Shown here: in pieces, positions 52,632 through 64,000 of the stretch | Layout: each line of letters starts with the position of its first letter | Numbering within the stretch: position 1 is the stretch's first letter | Source: Linnemannia hyalina | Taxonomy: Eukaryota; Mortierellomycota; Mortierellomycetes; Mortierellales; Mortierellaceae | Assembly: GCA_019671135.1 (NCBI GenBank) | Contig: JAHRHY010000007.1 | Span: forward strand, 1,488,001-1,552,000 | Reading direction: 5' to 3' | Length of the DNA: 64,000 nt | Program-made: the position numbers and the translations under genes | Notes under the pieces: model-generated | The model's input: the letters and a program-made list of their open reading frames with translations, nothing else | Database searches by the model: none | What the model was told of the DNA's origin: nothing

Positions 52632-53536
52632 TTAAAAAGTAAGGTAGCTAGCGATGGTTTCGGTCAAGGGGAGAGTGTAAGGCAGGACGACAAGCTCCAA
52701 GGCCGCTCCCATCATCAGCCAGTGGTGGACGTACCATAGCTTGATCGTGCCGTGGAAGAAGGCATCGTATCCTATAAAATCAATCACTACGAGTGTTAGC
52801 ATAATGTGGTACAAAACCGCGTTACCAATTGAACGAACGAAGCAAGTTGAACCCCACGTCAAGAATTATTCTCTTTCACTTGCCTCTGTAGGTCCATGCA
52901 GCATTGTATCCGATCAAGTAGATTAATGTGTAGCCCTGGATCATCTCCAAAAGCCAGATGTTGAGGGGGAAGAGCAAGATACGGAGAGCGGTCGAGCCGA
53001 TAAAGGCATGGTAGCCGTGAATCAGAATGGGGATATAGAAAACATTCATGAAGTACTGGTGAACAGTCTATAACAAAAAAAAGAGTTCGTGCGCGAGTTT
53101 TAGGATCGTTGGCTCGTTCAATTGCCCTCAATTGCTATCAGAGAGTCTTTATCATAGTTACCGTGTGTCCGGGACGGCCAGCAAAGGGCTTGACGCTCAC
53201 AGTGCCATCGGGTGACTCGACCGTCATAGTGTAGAAGGTGTATTCTAATACCCAGAAAAAATCCCACGGTTAGCGGATGGTGTGGTACAACGCAAGGCAG
53301 AAAGAAAATGGGGCGAGTATGTCAAAACACGTACCTGTGCAACTGAACAGGCCGGCTCCAATCAGGCATTGAAGCTTAACAGCGAGGGAGGTTGCGTGAA
53401 ACCACTGAATGAACACGAGGGCGATCAGGATGTAGCCGAGTGGAGGAATGGGATGAGCATTCGACTTTGGAGGAGCAGGGGCACGAATGAATGACCATGC
53501 CGAAGGCTTTATTTTTTTAGGGCGGGCGATAGCCAT
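52632..53536 (-). CDS. Multi-pass membrane protein resembling the TMEM229/CmpB (putative type-IV ABC) family
   Basis: Four exons (53536-53335, 53244-53162, 53067-52884, 52771-52632) give 202 residues with about five hydrophobic segments: GYILIALVFIQWF, NVFYIPILIHGYHAF, LRILLFPLNIWLLEMI, YTLIYLIGYNAAW and WLMMGAALELVVLPYTL. The pattern FLLFP.N.WLLE..GY, then G.N.AW.Y and a KL...HW.MMG helix, recalls TMEM229/CmpB proteins, whose function is poorly known. Intron 3 uses a GC donor (GAG/GCAAGT), and only this choice keeps the frame. Cytosolic N-terminus MAIARPKKIK is basic. Family assignment is from memory of the pattern and less certain than the gene structure. Confidence 0.75.
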
Positions 53537-54571
53537 GGTGGAGGTGGGCAGTAGTGGAGTGTGGTGAAGTCAGGTAGAGAAGAAGAAAAAAAAAAGAAGG
53601 AAAAGAAAATGAAAAAGAAAAAGAGGATGGAGAGAATAAAAGTGTGGAGAAAAGTACACTAGGAGAGACGAACAAGAAAGTACAACTGGCGTTCTTGAAA
53701 TGCATCCGAGTCGTGGCTCTCAGGTTCGCTCCACAAACCGACTCACATGTCAAAAATAAAGGTCTAAGTTATTCATATAGGGTCATAGATAGAGGAAAAG
53801 AGAACACCTTCAAAACTTCCACGCCTTTTTAAATTTTGGGCTTTGCATGGACTAGTTTCTTACTATTCAATTTACACCCTCTTTTGTCTACGGCTCCAGC
53901 GCGGCAACCAGGGTGCAAGATCGATTCTCCACTAATTTGTGGCTAATTGTCTTGTCACCGGTCAGATCGGGTTTGTCATGGAGACTCCATCAATATCCTT
54001 CACTATCAGACCAGAATGAATTCCCTGTAACTGATAAAGTTGCTCTGATCAAACCCTGGTATGTAAAACCGACAGTGAAGGAGGGAAGTCCATGCGTCCT
54101 TCCTCGTCTCCCTCTCTCTCTCTTTTATTTTCTATGTTCTACGTTGCCTAAGCACCTGTTTGCTTCATTTTTGACCCTTACACTTTCATTCCTCCCAATC
54201 CAATCCGCCCCTCTTCTCGACAATCACATTCAACGCAACTTCTCTGCTGCAGCCTGCAAGGCTCTTCCGCTTTCGGAACTTCAACTTGAGACGACTCTCT
54301 TCTGGGGGGCTGTATAAAGAAGAGCGAAGTCTTTATGGATACCTAGCCCGTGATCTCGACGCGATATGCCTTGGGCAATTGTGCCTTTTCTTTGGAAGAG
54401 CATTGGCTAAAGGCGAGCACAATTGCATGGAGAACGAGTACACAAGTTGGTGGCGAAGAGCAAGGGTGGCTTGGCATGTGACTGCACTTTTTTCTTTTCT
54501 ATCATCTTCAGCGGCACACCCCCACCACCACCAAAGCTCCATCACCATTCATTTTCTCTCAACTGCACAAC
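53537..54571. other. Divergent promoter interval between the membrane protein and FKBP genes
   Basis: About 1 kb containing A/G-rich sequence near 53580-53640 and pyrimidine stretches near 54110-54210. A TATAAAG at 54314 lies 258 bp upstream of the FKBP ATG. No coding sequence recognised. Confidence 0.45.
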
Positions 54572-56186
54572 ATGATTCTCGGGTTCTGGGGTAAGGTTCT
54601 CCGCCATGGCAGTCCTTGCCGTGGAGAAACTTATTCACCAGAGTACATTCGATGAAAGTCATTTAGTGGCATCGGTTCTTTGGGCTTTAGCATTGCAACT
54701 TACTTTTCACATTTCATTTCCAACTCAACTCCACTAGGACTAACTATCTTGCCTGACAAGACCTACACACAGATTGTGGATAACTCGTTCAAGGTGTCCA
54801 TGGTGAGCTACCAACTTGGATTTAAATCGCATATTGCAATACATCTCCACGTGGTTTCTGTCGTACTGTTGTTTCATGGCGAACTTACGAGCAGCTCTCT
54901 GCATACATTCGTGATAGGCTGCCTTGGACGAGGAGACCAAGCCTGGCCGTACTTCACTTCGCGTCAGCGTCAACAACAAATCGCAAGTTCTTTGCTCCCT
55001 CATCCCCGGAAGCGTCGACCAACAAAAGCTGGACTTGGCATTCGCCGAAGGCGAGGAAATCACCTTTTCTGTTACTGGCGACAAGTAAGGCAAAGCTTAT
55101 TTTCCCCTGCCAGATTAATCAAGGTCTTGATCAATGCCTAGGATTACCTAACAGCCGCATTTTTCAATGTCCTGTTTTCAATTACAGTGTCGTTCATCTT
55201 TCAGGAAACTATCTCCCAGATACTGGTGCCCAGGATGGTGACGAGGACGAGGACGACTACGACGAGGAGGATGATGACATGTACGGCGGATACGACGAGG
55301 ACGACGACGGTAACATTGTGATTTCCCAGGGTACCAAGCGACTCGCAGATTTAATTGGCGACGAGGATGAGGATGAGGACTCTGAGGATGACCCCGACTT
55401 CACTGGAGAGGATGATGAAGAGGACGAGGATGATTCCGATGACGACGATGATGAGGGGAGCTCCAACCCATATGCCGCGCAAGCCGAGGGCGACGAAGAT
55501 GTCAGCGAAGAGGAGGACGACGACGAGGATGATGAGGAGGAGATCGACGGCGACGATGACGAAGATGAAGATGGTGGTGATGATGATGATGAGGATGATA
55601 GTGAGGACGACGAGGACGAGGAGCCCGAACCCGTCAAGAAGGAGGCAGCACCCGCATCAAAGAAGCAAAAGGTCTCTGAAGAGAAGGCAATCCCTATCAA
55701 GCCCAAGAAGGAAGCCACCCCAGCCAAGGCCAAGGAGGAGCCAAAGAAGGCACACAAGAAGACTCTCCCCAACGGTCTGGTGATTGAGGATACCAAGGCC
55801 GGTGAGGGAGCACGAGCAAAGAGCGGCAAGAAGATCGGCATGCGCTACATTGGTCGTTTGGAAAACGGAAAGGTCTTTGACAAGAACACCAGCGGGAAGC
55901 CCTTCAGCTTTAAGCTCGGTGCTGGCGAAGTGATCAAGGGTTGGGACTTCGGTATCCAAGGCATGCAGCTCAACGGCGAGCGTCGCCTGACCATTCCCCC
56001 CGCACTCGCGTAAGTCTACACCTGCCATGCAAATTGTAATGTGTATGTATTTGTTGTTCTTCAGAGAAGCTAACTTATGTTGGGTTTAATTGATGATTCG
56101 ATAGATATGGCGCCCAGGGAGCACCGCCAGACATTCCCCGCAACGCGACCTTGGTGTTTGAGGTCAAGCTTGTCTCCTTGAAGTAA
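54572..56186 (+). CDS. Nucleolar FKBP-type peptidyl-prolyl isomerase with nucleoplasmin-like domain (Fpr3/Fpr4 type)
   Basis: Five exons (54572-54590, 54738-54802, 54918-55084, 55188-56009, 56105-56186) give 384 residues. The N-terminal [23 protein letters not shown] and VVHLSGNYL match the nucleoplasmin-like domain of fungal nuclear FKBPs. Then come very acidic Asp/Glu tracts (about residues 100-205) and a Lys-rich stretch. The C-terminal FKBP domain (from [37 protein letters not shown] to [10 protein letters not shown]) holds the usual aromatic pocket. It ends [13 protein letters not shown], where FKBPs often have YG..G....IP.N. Such proteins act as histone chaperones and isomerise histone-tail prolines in the nucleolus or rDNA. 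Fpr3 and Fpr4 cannot be told apart here. Confidence 0.95.
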
Positions 56187-56428
56187 AGCGTTACATTCTT
56201 AATAAATAAGCCTTTCAAATATCTTTTCACTGGTGGCAGTGACACAACATATGGACCATGTGGCGGGAATGTCGTTTGCATTTTACTTTGGCAGGCCATG
56301 CGATTGCAAAATTTTCTTTTCTGCCATTTGACCTCTTCATTTTTTCACAACCCGACAACATTTTTTTTCCCTTGACCAACACTCTCTTTAAAGCCCACAC
56401 CTCTTCTGTTTTTTCTCCTCTTTTCACT

Positions 56429-58533
56429 ATGGATCAGTCCTCAGGTAAAGAACCCTACTTACTTCCTTCCTCCCAAACGGTCGCATCTCATCCAGGGAAC
56501 TGCCGCATCACCCTCCTTTGACTTGCAAATCACACCAACAACTCGATCTCTGCAGCTCGCTGTTCATGTTCATAACTACCCTGGAGAAAAATAGCCAAAA
56601 AGATAAAATGGCCTTGATGACTCCGACGCATACAACGACAGCCGAGCTCACACTCATGAGGCGTCAACTCGATAAGCAAGAGCACGTTGTCAACACACTC
56701 GGCATCGGCGAAGAAATATGCAGCAGCGGTCTCTTTGTCGGATCTCTTGATTTTTCTCAATTGATTCTGCAAAGGATTGCTTGCGTGTTCATGTCTCGGA
56801 CAAACCCAAAAATCGACCAGGACCCTTACAGTCTGCAGTACTCTGTGGGTGAAATGGGCAATCGCTCGTCGATGACAAGATCTTGACATCGTTTGTATTT
56901 TTATTTTTTTTGTATGCTCACTTTTAGCCAACGTTGACATCAAGAAGAAGCAGCAACAGGAAGCCCCTACCCCTCAGAACACACCTCACTTTTCCAACCT
57001 CAACTCTTCTGCACCCCCCGCCGATAACATGGAGACCATTCAGACCCCAGGTAAAGAAGAGAGGGACGTGGCGGATAACTATATATGTGCTTTTGGTTGG
57101 GTGTTGGAGATAGCAAGCGGAAGGGGCAAGGAATTAATAACCAGAACGAAACAAGGAAGAGAGGGACGTGTTCAATGGCGCTATTCACTGGCTCAGTCGT
57201 TATTTTTTGCATTTTTCCCCCCAACAAAAAAAAAGATTTTTTTGGTTTGAAAAGGTGGAGGGAAGGGAGGAATGCAGACATTCGCGTTTTACTGACTGTA
57301 ATCTGTAATCTATTTAATCTCCTCTGCTTGTTCCTGTCGCGATAACAACAGGATCCGTCCTCGCCAACAACCCCCAGCTCATGTCCATGTTGCAGGGCCG
57401 TCTTGGCAACTTGGTCGGTGCCCCCTCCGGCTACCTCCAGACCCTGAGCCCCGACGTCCGCCGTCGTGTCAAGGGCTTGAAGTCCCTCCAGAACAAGTAT
57501 ACCGCCCTCGAGATCGAGTTCCAGAAGGAGATCCTCGCCCTCGAGAAGAAGTACCTTGAGCTCTACACTCCCCTTTACCAGAAGCGTGCCGAGGTTGTCT
57601 CTGGCAAGACTGAACCCACCGATGCCGAGGTCGAGGATGGTGTCAGCGAGGATGAGGAGGAGGACGACGAGAAGGATGAGGATGACGAGGACAAGGAGTT
57701 CGAGAAGGTTGAGGGTAAGTCTATTGGAGAGTCAATATTCTCGAAGTCATCTATCATTGTAAAGCGTTATCTGTTTGGGTCTGCCCCTGAATCGCTCAAT
57801 AACCTTGTGTGTGATTAAATTTTGACAATGATTAGGTATCCCCGAGTTCTGGCTCACCGCCTTGAAGACCAACGCTCAGTTCGCCGATATCATCACCGAG
57901 AAGGATGAGGAGGCCTTGAAGCACTTGGTCGATATCCGCATGGCCTATTTCGACAAGCCTGGCTTCCGTCTCGATTTCGAGTTCTCGCCCAACGACATCT
58001 TCACCAACACCATCTTGACCAAGACCTATTTCTACCACGACGAGCCCGGTTATGGCGGCGACTTTGTCTACGACCACGCCGAGGGCACTAAGATCGACTG
58101 GAAGGAGGGCAAGGATCTCTCGGTCACCGTTGAGACCAAGAAGCAGCGCCACAAGGGCACCAACAAGACCCGCGTCGTCAAGAAGACTGTCCCCGCCGAG
58201 ACCTTCTTCTCCTTCTTCTCTCCCCCCGTTGCTCCCGAGGAGGAGGACGAGGACGAGGAGGAGGAGGAGGAGGATGAGGACATTGATGAGAGACTCGAGG
58301 CTGACTACGGTTTGGGCGAGGAGCTCAAGGACTCGATCATTCCCCGTGCCGTCGACTGGTTCACCGGCAAGGCTCTTCAGTACCAGGACAACGGCGACCA
58401 GTACGATGACGACTTTGAGTACGATGACGATGAGGAGGAGGAGGACGATGATGATGAGGACGACGATGAGGTCGATGATGACGATGAGCAGCCCGCCAAG
58501 GATGAGAAGGCACCCGAGTGTAAACAACAGTGA
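56429..58533 (+). CDS. NAP1: Nucleosome assembly protein NAP1
   Basis: Four exons (56429-56444, 56928-57050, 57352-57714, 57836-58533) give 399 residues. The NAP domain is clear: a long dimerisation helix (RRVKGLKSLQNKYTALEIEF), YTPLYQKRAEVVSG, GIPEFWLTALKTN, and LDFEFSPNDIFTNTILTKTY, then a KTVPAETFFSFFSPP segment. The C-terminus is an acidic tail of Asp/Glu runs (residues about 280-395). NAP1 carries H2A-H2B (and H3-H4) dimers, promotes nucleosome assembly and shuttles histones into the nucleus. A first exon of only 16 nt starts at ATG 56429 in a good context and splices in phase. An internal acidic loop of DEEEDDEKDEDDEDKE is present, as in yeast Nap1. Confidence 0.96.
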
Positions 58534-58871
58534 GCAGTGCATGCGCCTCACCATACGGCATGCAATACCACGATCCAACTTCCACCAAAATAAATGCATT
58601 GCTTTCAGATCGATATTGACAATTTCGTCCGCAATTAATTGCGGTGCTGCTGTAATTTATTACACTGCCCTTCCTCCCTATGGACTTTATCATCAGAGTC
58701 TTCCTCTCCCTACATCCTGTTTTCATCGAGTCTGTGTGCGATTGTGTACATCTGTCCCTAATTCACGTTCAACAGCGACTTATCATACTTATTTTGTCGT
58801 TGTTTCCTAATGAATATGTATGTGTGCCCAACCTTTTTTTTTCTTTACGAACGGCATGCTTGCTTGCTTTT
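58534..58871. other. Convergent 3' flank between NAP1 and the SR-protein gene
   Basis: 338 bp holding the 3' UTRs of two convergent genes; AT-rich with an AATAAATG polyadenylation-like signal near 58588 on the plus strand. Nothing else recognised. Confidence 0.5.
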
Positions 58872-60254
58872 TTAACGAGCATCAGGTGAGATGGAGCGCT
58901 TCTCAGCGTTCGATCCTCGACGTTCACCAGAGGGGCTGGGCGAGCGACGTCCACGGGCAGAGGGCGATGGCTCTCTGTTGGCGGCACCTTCCTGACGGCT
59001 ATCACGGCGATCTTCTCCTCCACGCTCCTCTCCGCGGTCCTCTCCACCACGGCGCTCCTCGCGGTCCTCTCTACGATCATCGCCTCCACGGCGGTCGCGA
59101 TCTTCACGGTCATCTTTGCGGTCACGGTCGTCTCGACGGTCGTCTCTGCGGCGGTCATCTCCACGGCGGTCGTCGCGACGATCATCGCGGCGGTCATCCC
59201 TGCGGCGGTCATCACGGCGGTCATCTCCACGGCGATCACGGTCGCGGCGAGGAGAGCGGGATCTGGAGCGGTCACGTCGGCCGCGGGGCGAGCGCGATCT
59301 ATTAAGTAAATGAAAAAAGGCAAGGTTAGATTTTATGAAGGAGAGCATTTGGGCGAGCCTGGTTTGCGTGATGTTGTCTGTCATAAACAAGTACCTTCTG
59401 CGTTCACGGTCGCGGTCAGAGCGTCCACCTCCAGCTCCACCTCCACCTCCACGGCAATCGCGTGCCCAATGTCCTATTTTCATTGTAGACCATAGATTGG
59501 CAGCATGGATTTGTGTTAGTGATAATTATTCCTGAGTGTACTTCTTGCCATTGAATATCCAGTCATTTCTTCCTGTGAATAGTGTTGGTAGGTAACAAAA
59601 CAATAATGGTGCTTTTGTATTACCCTCCTTGCCGCACTATCGTAAGTAAAGTAAATAGAGGGTGATGATTGGTTAGAAAGAGTTCTTACAAATAAACAAC
59701 AACACCCACGGGGAAGACGACTAAAAAATAGTGACAAAGGTCGATCCTGTATTTTTACCTTGAAGCACTCGTTATCACCACCACGACGTCCATTGTTCTT
59801 GGCAAACTCGACAACGATGGGGTTGCCGTTGATGAGATGGCCGTTCAGCTTGTGGACAGCCTCCTCAGCATCGCGGATATCCTATTAGCAAAACGACGAA
59901 TAACATCATCAGCAATTGAATTGTAAATACAGGTCCATGTGGTTCCAGTGCCTCCAGTTGAAACGGCGTTTTTTTGTGTCGAAATTGTCCGTACCTCATA
60001 TTCCACGAAGCCGAAGCTCGAGTTGACACCTATGAGGGGTTGTGGCGGAGAGCAAGAGAGAGTGAGTGAGGGTTCGATTGTAACGATAAGAGGCGTGCCC
60101 GACATGAGTGTTGTTTGCCGCTTGTTGCTGTTGCTAAGATTGTTTATATACCTCGCTTGATGTCCAAACGGGTCACTCGACCATATTTGTTGAAGAGATC
60201 CTCGAGGTCGCGGGAGCGGGTGTCCTGAGAGAGTCGTCCTAAAAAGAGAGCCAT
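58872..60254 (-). CDS. SR-family splicing factor: RRM, CCHC zinc knuckle and RS/RD tail
   Basis: Six exons (60254-60152, 60029-59995, 59881-59759, 59636-59624, 59473-59395, 59298-58872) give 259 residues. RRM: MALFLGRLSQDTRSRDLEDLF (RNP2 ALFLGRL) and SSFGFVEYE (RNP1), with NGHLINGNPIVVEFAKNNG. A zinc knuckle, CFKCGKEGHWARDC, is completed only by the 13-nt fourth exon. A Gly-rich hinge leads to a long RS/RD tail of RSRSP and repeated DDRRDD units. This architecture (RRM, knuckle, RS) matches SRSF7/RSZ-type factors, which bind exonic enhancers and recruit U1 and U2AF. The last intron (96 nt) is free of stops and in frame, so retention would add 32 residues. Confidence 0.93.
59624..59636 (-). 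other. 13-nt microexon completing the zinc knuckle
   Basis: TGCGGCAAGGAGG is bounded by AG and GTAATA on the minus strand. It supplies the second Cys of the CCHC knuckle; without it, CFK would join GHWARDC out of frame. Confidence 0.85.
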
Positions 60255-60474
60255 GGATGTGTGTTGATAAGGGGGGAATGGAAAGGGAAGGCTGGATGAA
60301 AAAGAAACAAAAACAGTGATGGTCAATCAAAAAATAGGTGAGAGCGATCTCTAAAAGAAGAGGCTTAGCAAACACACTTCCTTCGTCGTCCCTATTTTTT
60401 CAATGGTCCAAAGAAAAGTTGCCACCAAACCTTGCTGTCGCACTTTGGTTCCAGTTCACTACCTTTTTGTTTCA

Positions 60475-62650
60475 ATGGCAGAAAACCCACCACCACCCAC
60501 AGGAATGTTACCGCAGGAACAGGATAGTCTCTTCAAGGACATCCTTCACAGCATCCATCAACTCCCTCGGCTGGCCCCACAGGAGCGACGCGTAATGTAA
60601 CTGACCACCAGAATATAGCACAGCAACTGGAAGGGTGGTTTATACCTTGACCTTTGAGAGACGTATCCACCTTTGCTGACCCTTCACTACCTTACTTATT
60701 TCTCAACCAGTATTCGAGAGTTCATCGAATGTTGCGATGAAGGCGATTTTCAAGTCCTACATCGACTTCTCGGCCAAATCAACCGGTCTGGATACGACCT
60801 CGTCTCGGCGCTTCCCGTCGAAGTCTCTCACCACCTTTTCTTGTACCTTGACGGCATGGAATTGGTCCGCTGTCAAGCGGTATGCAGGTCTTGGAGAGGG
60901 ATTATCCAGGGCAACGACGCTCTTTGGAAGGCCAAAGTCCGCGACTGGGACCCGGCTGAATGTACGCTTCTCAAGGACGTCATGGACTATCAAATAAAAC
61001 CGACTCGTAGCACACCACATCACCAATCTCAACAAATACCACCTATGATGCATGACTCTCACGACAAATATCCGCCAGCAGCTGAGACGGATTCGTTATT
61101 GGACAGGATTGAGAGTCGACCAGGATTCATCGGCTGGAAGGAGGCTGTTGTTCGCGAACTGGTGCTGAAGCAGAACTGGAAATGGGGTCGATGCGTCCAC
61201 CAGCTGACGTTGTCGTTGACCATGGACATCAAGCCGATGCTGTTGGCGTGGCCATTGTTGATACTGGTCGACAATTGGCCGCGCATACACAAGATCTCAT
61301 TGGACGGATTCAGAGGGGTTCGATATAGGGAGTTTCCTCAAGGGAATGGACGGCACTATCTGATGATGGAGGTTCCTCGAGGACATGGCTCTGTCAGTTG
61401 CGTTGCATGGGACACCACCGGCTTGGCAACCACCCAGGCTCCCATGCCCACAGAGACTGGCGATGTTGAGGAGGGGCAATCGCTACCTTTGGCACTTGGA
61501 GGATTCTTGAGGTTTGTGGCGCCTTACGACTTAAATCCTACAGCGCGTTAATTAATCGCAGCCAGCGACATTTCCCAGTACAGGGTTGCAACTGACGATT
61601 TTTTTTTCTATCATACAATAGGACTGTCAGGATGTGTGACCCTGAAACAGAAACAAGCACGACGCTACCCAACATGCTACATGGATTCGCGCTGCATCTT
61701 TGTTATGTACGCGACAAGATCATCTCTGTCACCTTGGACGGTCATGTTATTTTCTTTCCAAAGTTGCCACCGTTTGTTCCTGTTCGGTCGAGCAGCGTCA
61801 ACACCAAGGTACGCATTATCTCATCAATAGGCTTATTTAAAAGCAAGTCGGATTATACATTTGTATCTCACATTCCTCCTGCGCGCTGTGTTAGGTACTC
61901 CAAGTGATAGCGGTCGACTTCGGATCAAGGACATTTGAGCGCGGACAAGGAAACCTCTTGCAAACCTGGCAGGCGGCCGTTTGCCTTGCACACGAAGACG
62001 GGGTGATCATCAAGGATGAACATTCGCAAACATTATGTCAGGTTCAACTTGAGTTGGGGGCAAAGTTGATCCACATCCAGGCGATTGCAGACAACACCTG
62101 GCCCTACCGCAACGAACTCTTGATCCTCTACGAAGAGCCGAACACGCGTCAGAGACTCGTTCTCTGTGTCCAAATGGAGCCAGGATACAGGGAAGAGAGT
62201 TCCAGGAGGTTGCTGACACCTAGTTTCTCGTTGGGCAGAGGTGGCGATGCCCGCGATTCGATTGCAATGTATCGCGACCGGATCGGTATCATGAGCCACC
62301 GCAACTGTTCCTCCGACCTAGGTCATTATTGTTTGCTCCGGTTGATGGACCTGAAGCAGGATGTGGCTGTCAGCACGGAGTATGCTAGATCTGAGAGTGT
62401 GGACGAAGAGGAGGCTGTCGCTGATGGCGCGGACATCGATGATGGCAGTCATGGCGATAACGAGGACGAGGTCGAGGACGGTGATGAAGGAGGAGTTTTG
62501 AAGGCAAGCAGCGTTCATATGCGCGGGAAGGCTATCCGGCTGGACCATACTACGGTCAACAAGGCCGCGTATCGAATTTTGGCGCTGGATCATGCAAGAA
62601 TTGTGCTCGGGGTAGGGCCGAGGACTGTCAAGATCCTCTATCTGGTATAG
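60475..62650 (+). CDS. F-box protein with a predicted propeller-like C-terminal region
   Basis: Four exons (60475-60596, 60711-61511, 61622-61808, 61895-62650) give 621 residues. The F-box follows a 75-residue lead: LPVEVSHHLFLYLDGMELVRCQAVCRSWRGIIQGNDALWK is the usual 40-residue fold, in which LP and the W of RSW contact Skp1. A hydrophobic middle and beta-rich blocks (LCYVRDKIISVTLDGHVIFF, IQAIADNTWPYRNELLILYE) suggest a propeller or similar substrate-binding part, but I could not assign WD repeats. An acidic loop (near residue 545) precedes a C-terminal VLGVGPRTVKILYLV. It should be the substrate receptor of an SCF ubiquitin ligase; the substrate is unknown. The donor at 60597 (GTAACT) is chosen because only it keeps the frame. 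Confidence 0.9.
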
Positions 62651-64000
62651 TAGTTGGACGTCTTTCTTGTGTTTTGATCCCCTTCCCGCTTTGTATATAA
62701 AATTGAACTAGCCAGAACGGCCATTGGGTTGTTCGTGTGTTTGAATGTGCTTGCCCCTTTTCTTCAACGCATTGTTTTGTCGACTGTTCGTGCGTGTGTG
62801 AGAGAGTGTGAAAGGGTGTGTGGGCTGTGTGCAAGCATACAAGAACAGATGCGAGTGACTGGCATGTCCAAGTGAGAGAGAGAGGATGGAGTGCCAAATG
62901 TACCTGCTCCTTGTTCTTGTCCTTTTCTCAACTTCTCTCTTACACTTTTTATCATTTTTTTTCTGTCCGCCCTTTACCCTTTCTTCAACCCTTGCCCTTC
63001 TTCACCTTCCCTCTCCGTGCCTTGGGTGCTGTGCCTTTTTTTTTTGTCTGTCCGTCCGCCCTTGTCAATCATTCCTCCTTCTTACTTCATTAGGCACCTA
63101 CGCACCTCACTACTTCTACTTCTCACTTCGACTGCCAAACACCGCGCATAGAAAACGACTGCGACATTCCTTCCACCCCTCTTCACTCGTCCCTGTTGTT
63201 GACCCTCCCCTCAGCTCCAACTCTCCACTTCTCTTTTTCCTACTCCTTCTCTTCCGTCATTCCTCCCCTCGCCTCAGCTTACTTGACTTGACACACGTCG
63301 GCTCACAATCACCAACCTATAAAGACTGACGTTGAGCAAGGAGGAAGAAAAGCGTCATGCACCTGGAAACCAAGCACTGCGAGCATGCAACAATACTAGC
63401 TGCACGCCCAAACCCCCTTGCCAAGATTGAATCCACCAGCTTCAAGGCAAGTCCTTTCACTTCTTCTTTCTCCACCTCATTCATTCAGTTGGACAAGCAT
63501 CCATACACGCCATACAGTATAACTAGCAGGAGGGCTAGAAGGACTAGCAGGGGAAGACAGGATGAATTCAGATATAATAACTCGTTGTCTTGCGGAACTG
63601 TCGTCGTTGTTTTATTTCTTCACACTTTCTTCGCGGTTCACGCCTTTCAAGGTGCCAGAGCAACGAAGACTCCTTTCAAGGTGCTCGTTTAAGAAGACAA
63701 AGTGGGAAAGAAAGTGAAGAGTTGGGGTACGGCTGGCGGAGTTGGGAACCCAGAGTTTTTTTTATGTTTTTTCGCACAACCCATCCATTCCGCACAGTCT
63801 CGGTGCCGTGCTCACTTTTCACGAACCGGAACTGTGGCTGTGCCGAATGGACAGGAATCGGGGTATCCATGACGGAACAGGGACAGTCTGGCCAAATCTG
63901 AGTATTCAAGGACACGGACTATCATCAGGGCGACTCTCCAATAAAATAAATCCGACAATCATTGGTTATTTCACATGGAAGCACAGAATAGCTAACCGGT
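62651..64000. other. 3' flank of the F-box gene and possible promoter of a following gene
   Basis: Mostly pyrimidine-rich. An ATG at 63357 opens a 31-codon frame (MHLETKHCEHATILAARPNP...) ending at AAG/GCAAGT near 63448, a possible GC donor, so this may be exon 1 of a gene that continues past the window. No downstream exon was recognised with confidence. Confidence 0.35.

Noticed and set aside
55257..55841. Long Ser-rich minus-strand frame
   Set aside because: It is the complement of the Asp/Glu codon tracts of the FKBP gene.

Overview
The window reads as nuclear DNA of an early-diverging filamentous fungus, most likely Mortierellomycota or a close Mucoromycota relative. The reasons are many short GT-AG introns, C-ending codons in the highly expressed genes, an AspA/Cdc11-type septin and GPI-anchored secreted proteins, with fungal housekeeping genes set among decayed transposons. 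The lineage is inferred from gene content. I recognised no rRNA, tRNA or CRISPR array.

Layout. 1-2.5 kb: the 3' part of a retinol-dehydrogenase-like SDR gene with a one-base frameshift, then a PTPA (PP2A activator) gene. 3.3-9.2 kb: a Tc1/mariner element, a zinc-knuckle ORF and a chimeric block of nuclease-element remnants. 9.2-13 kb: no supportable gene. 13-22.7 kb: secreted type-B carboxylesterase, BRE1 ubiquitin ligase and a septin. 22.7-28 kb: a relic zone with a 5'-truncated LINE in a perfect 17-bp target duplication, an SDR pseudogene and a TnpB/Fanzor-like fragment. 29.9-36.5 kb: a one-domain secreted protein and a 1,022-residue GPI-anchored protein with eight copies of the same domain. 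38-45 kb: the most complete nuclease element and a piggyBac relic. 45-49 kb: coatomer beta' (COPB2/SEC27). 49.5-52.4 kb: a third nuclease element. 52.6-62.7 kb: a TMEM229/CmpB-like membrane protein, a nucleolar FKBP, NAP1, an SR splicing factor and an F-box protein. The last 1.3 kb may hold the start of another gene.

The observation I rate highest is a family of large, intron-containing, now decayed genes at three loci (about 6.97-9.24, 38.4-43.0 and 49.5-52.4 kb). Their N-terminal part resembles a FEN1/XPG flap nuclease, with an MG-type N-terminus, an MDG/VDG motif, a QAD/EAD acidic pair, DSD and an NDY helix-hairpin element. Their C-terminal part resembles the RuvC and zinc-ribbon core of TnpB/Fanzor proteins, with GIDPG, a TS..CP motif, C-X2-C and HRD..AHNI. 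A fourth, shorter TnpB-like remnant lies at 27.4-28.0 kb. All four carry frameshifts or stops, so they are relics here. Whether this two-nuclease design is already described cannot be decided from the sequence.

Functionally, the intact genes are ordinary cell machinery: chromatin (BRE1, NAP1, nucleolar FKBP), vesicle coat, septin cytoskeleton, splicing, protein turnover and cell-wall or secreted proteins. There is no sign of an operon or metabolic cluster. Each gene has its own promoter gap, and mobile elements fill the gaps.
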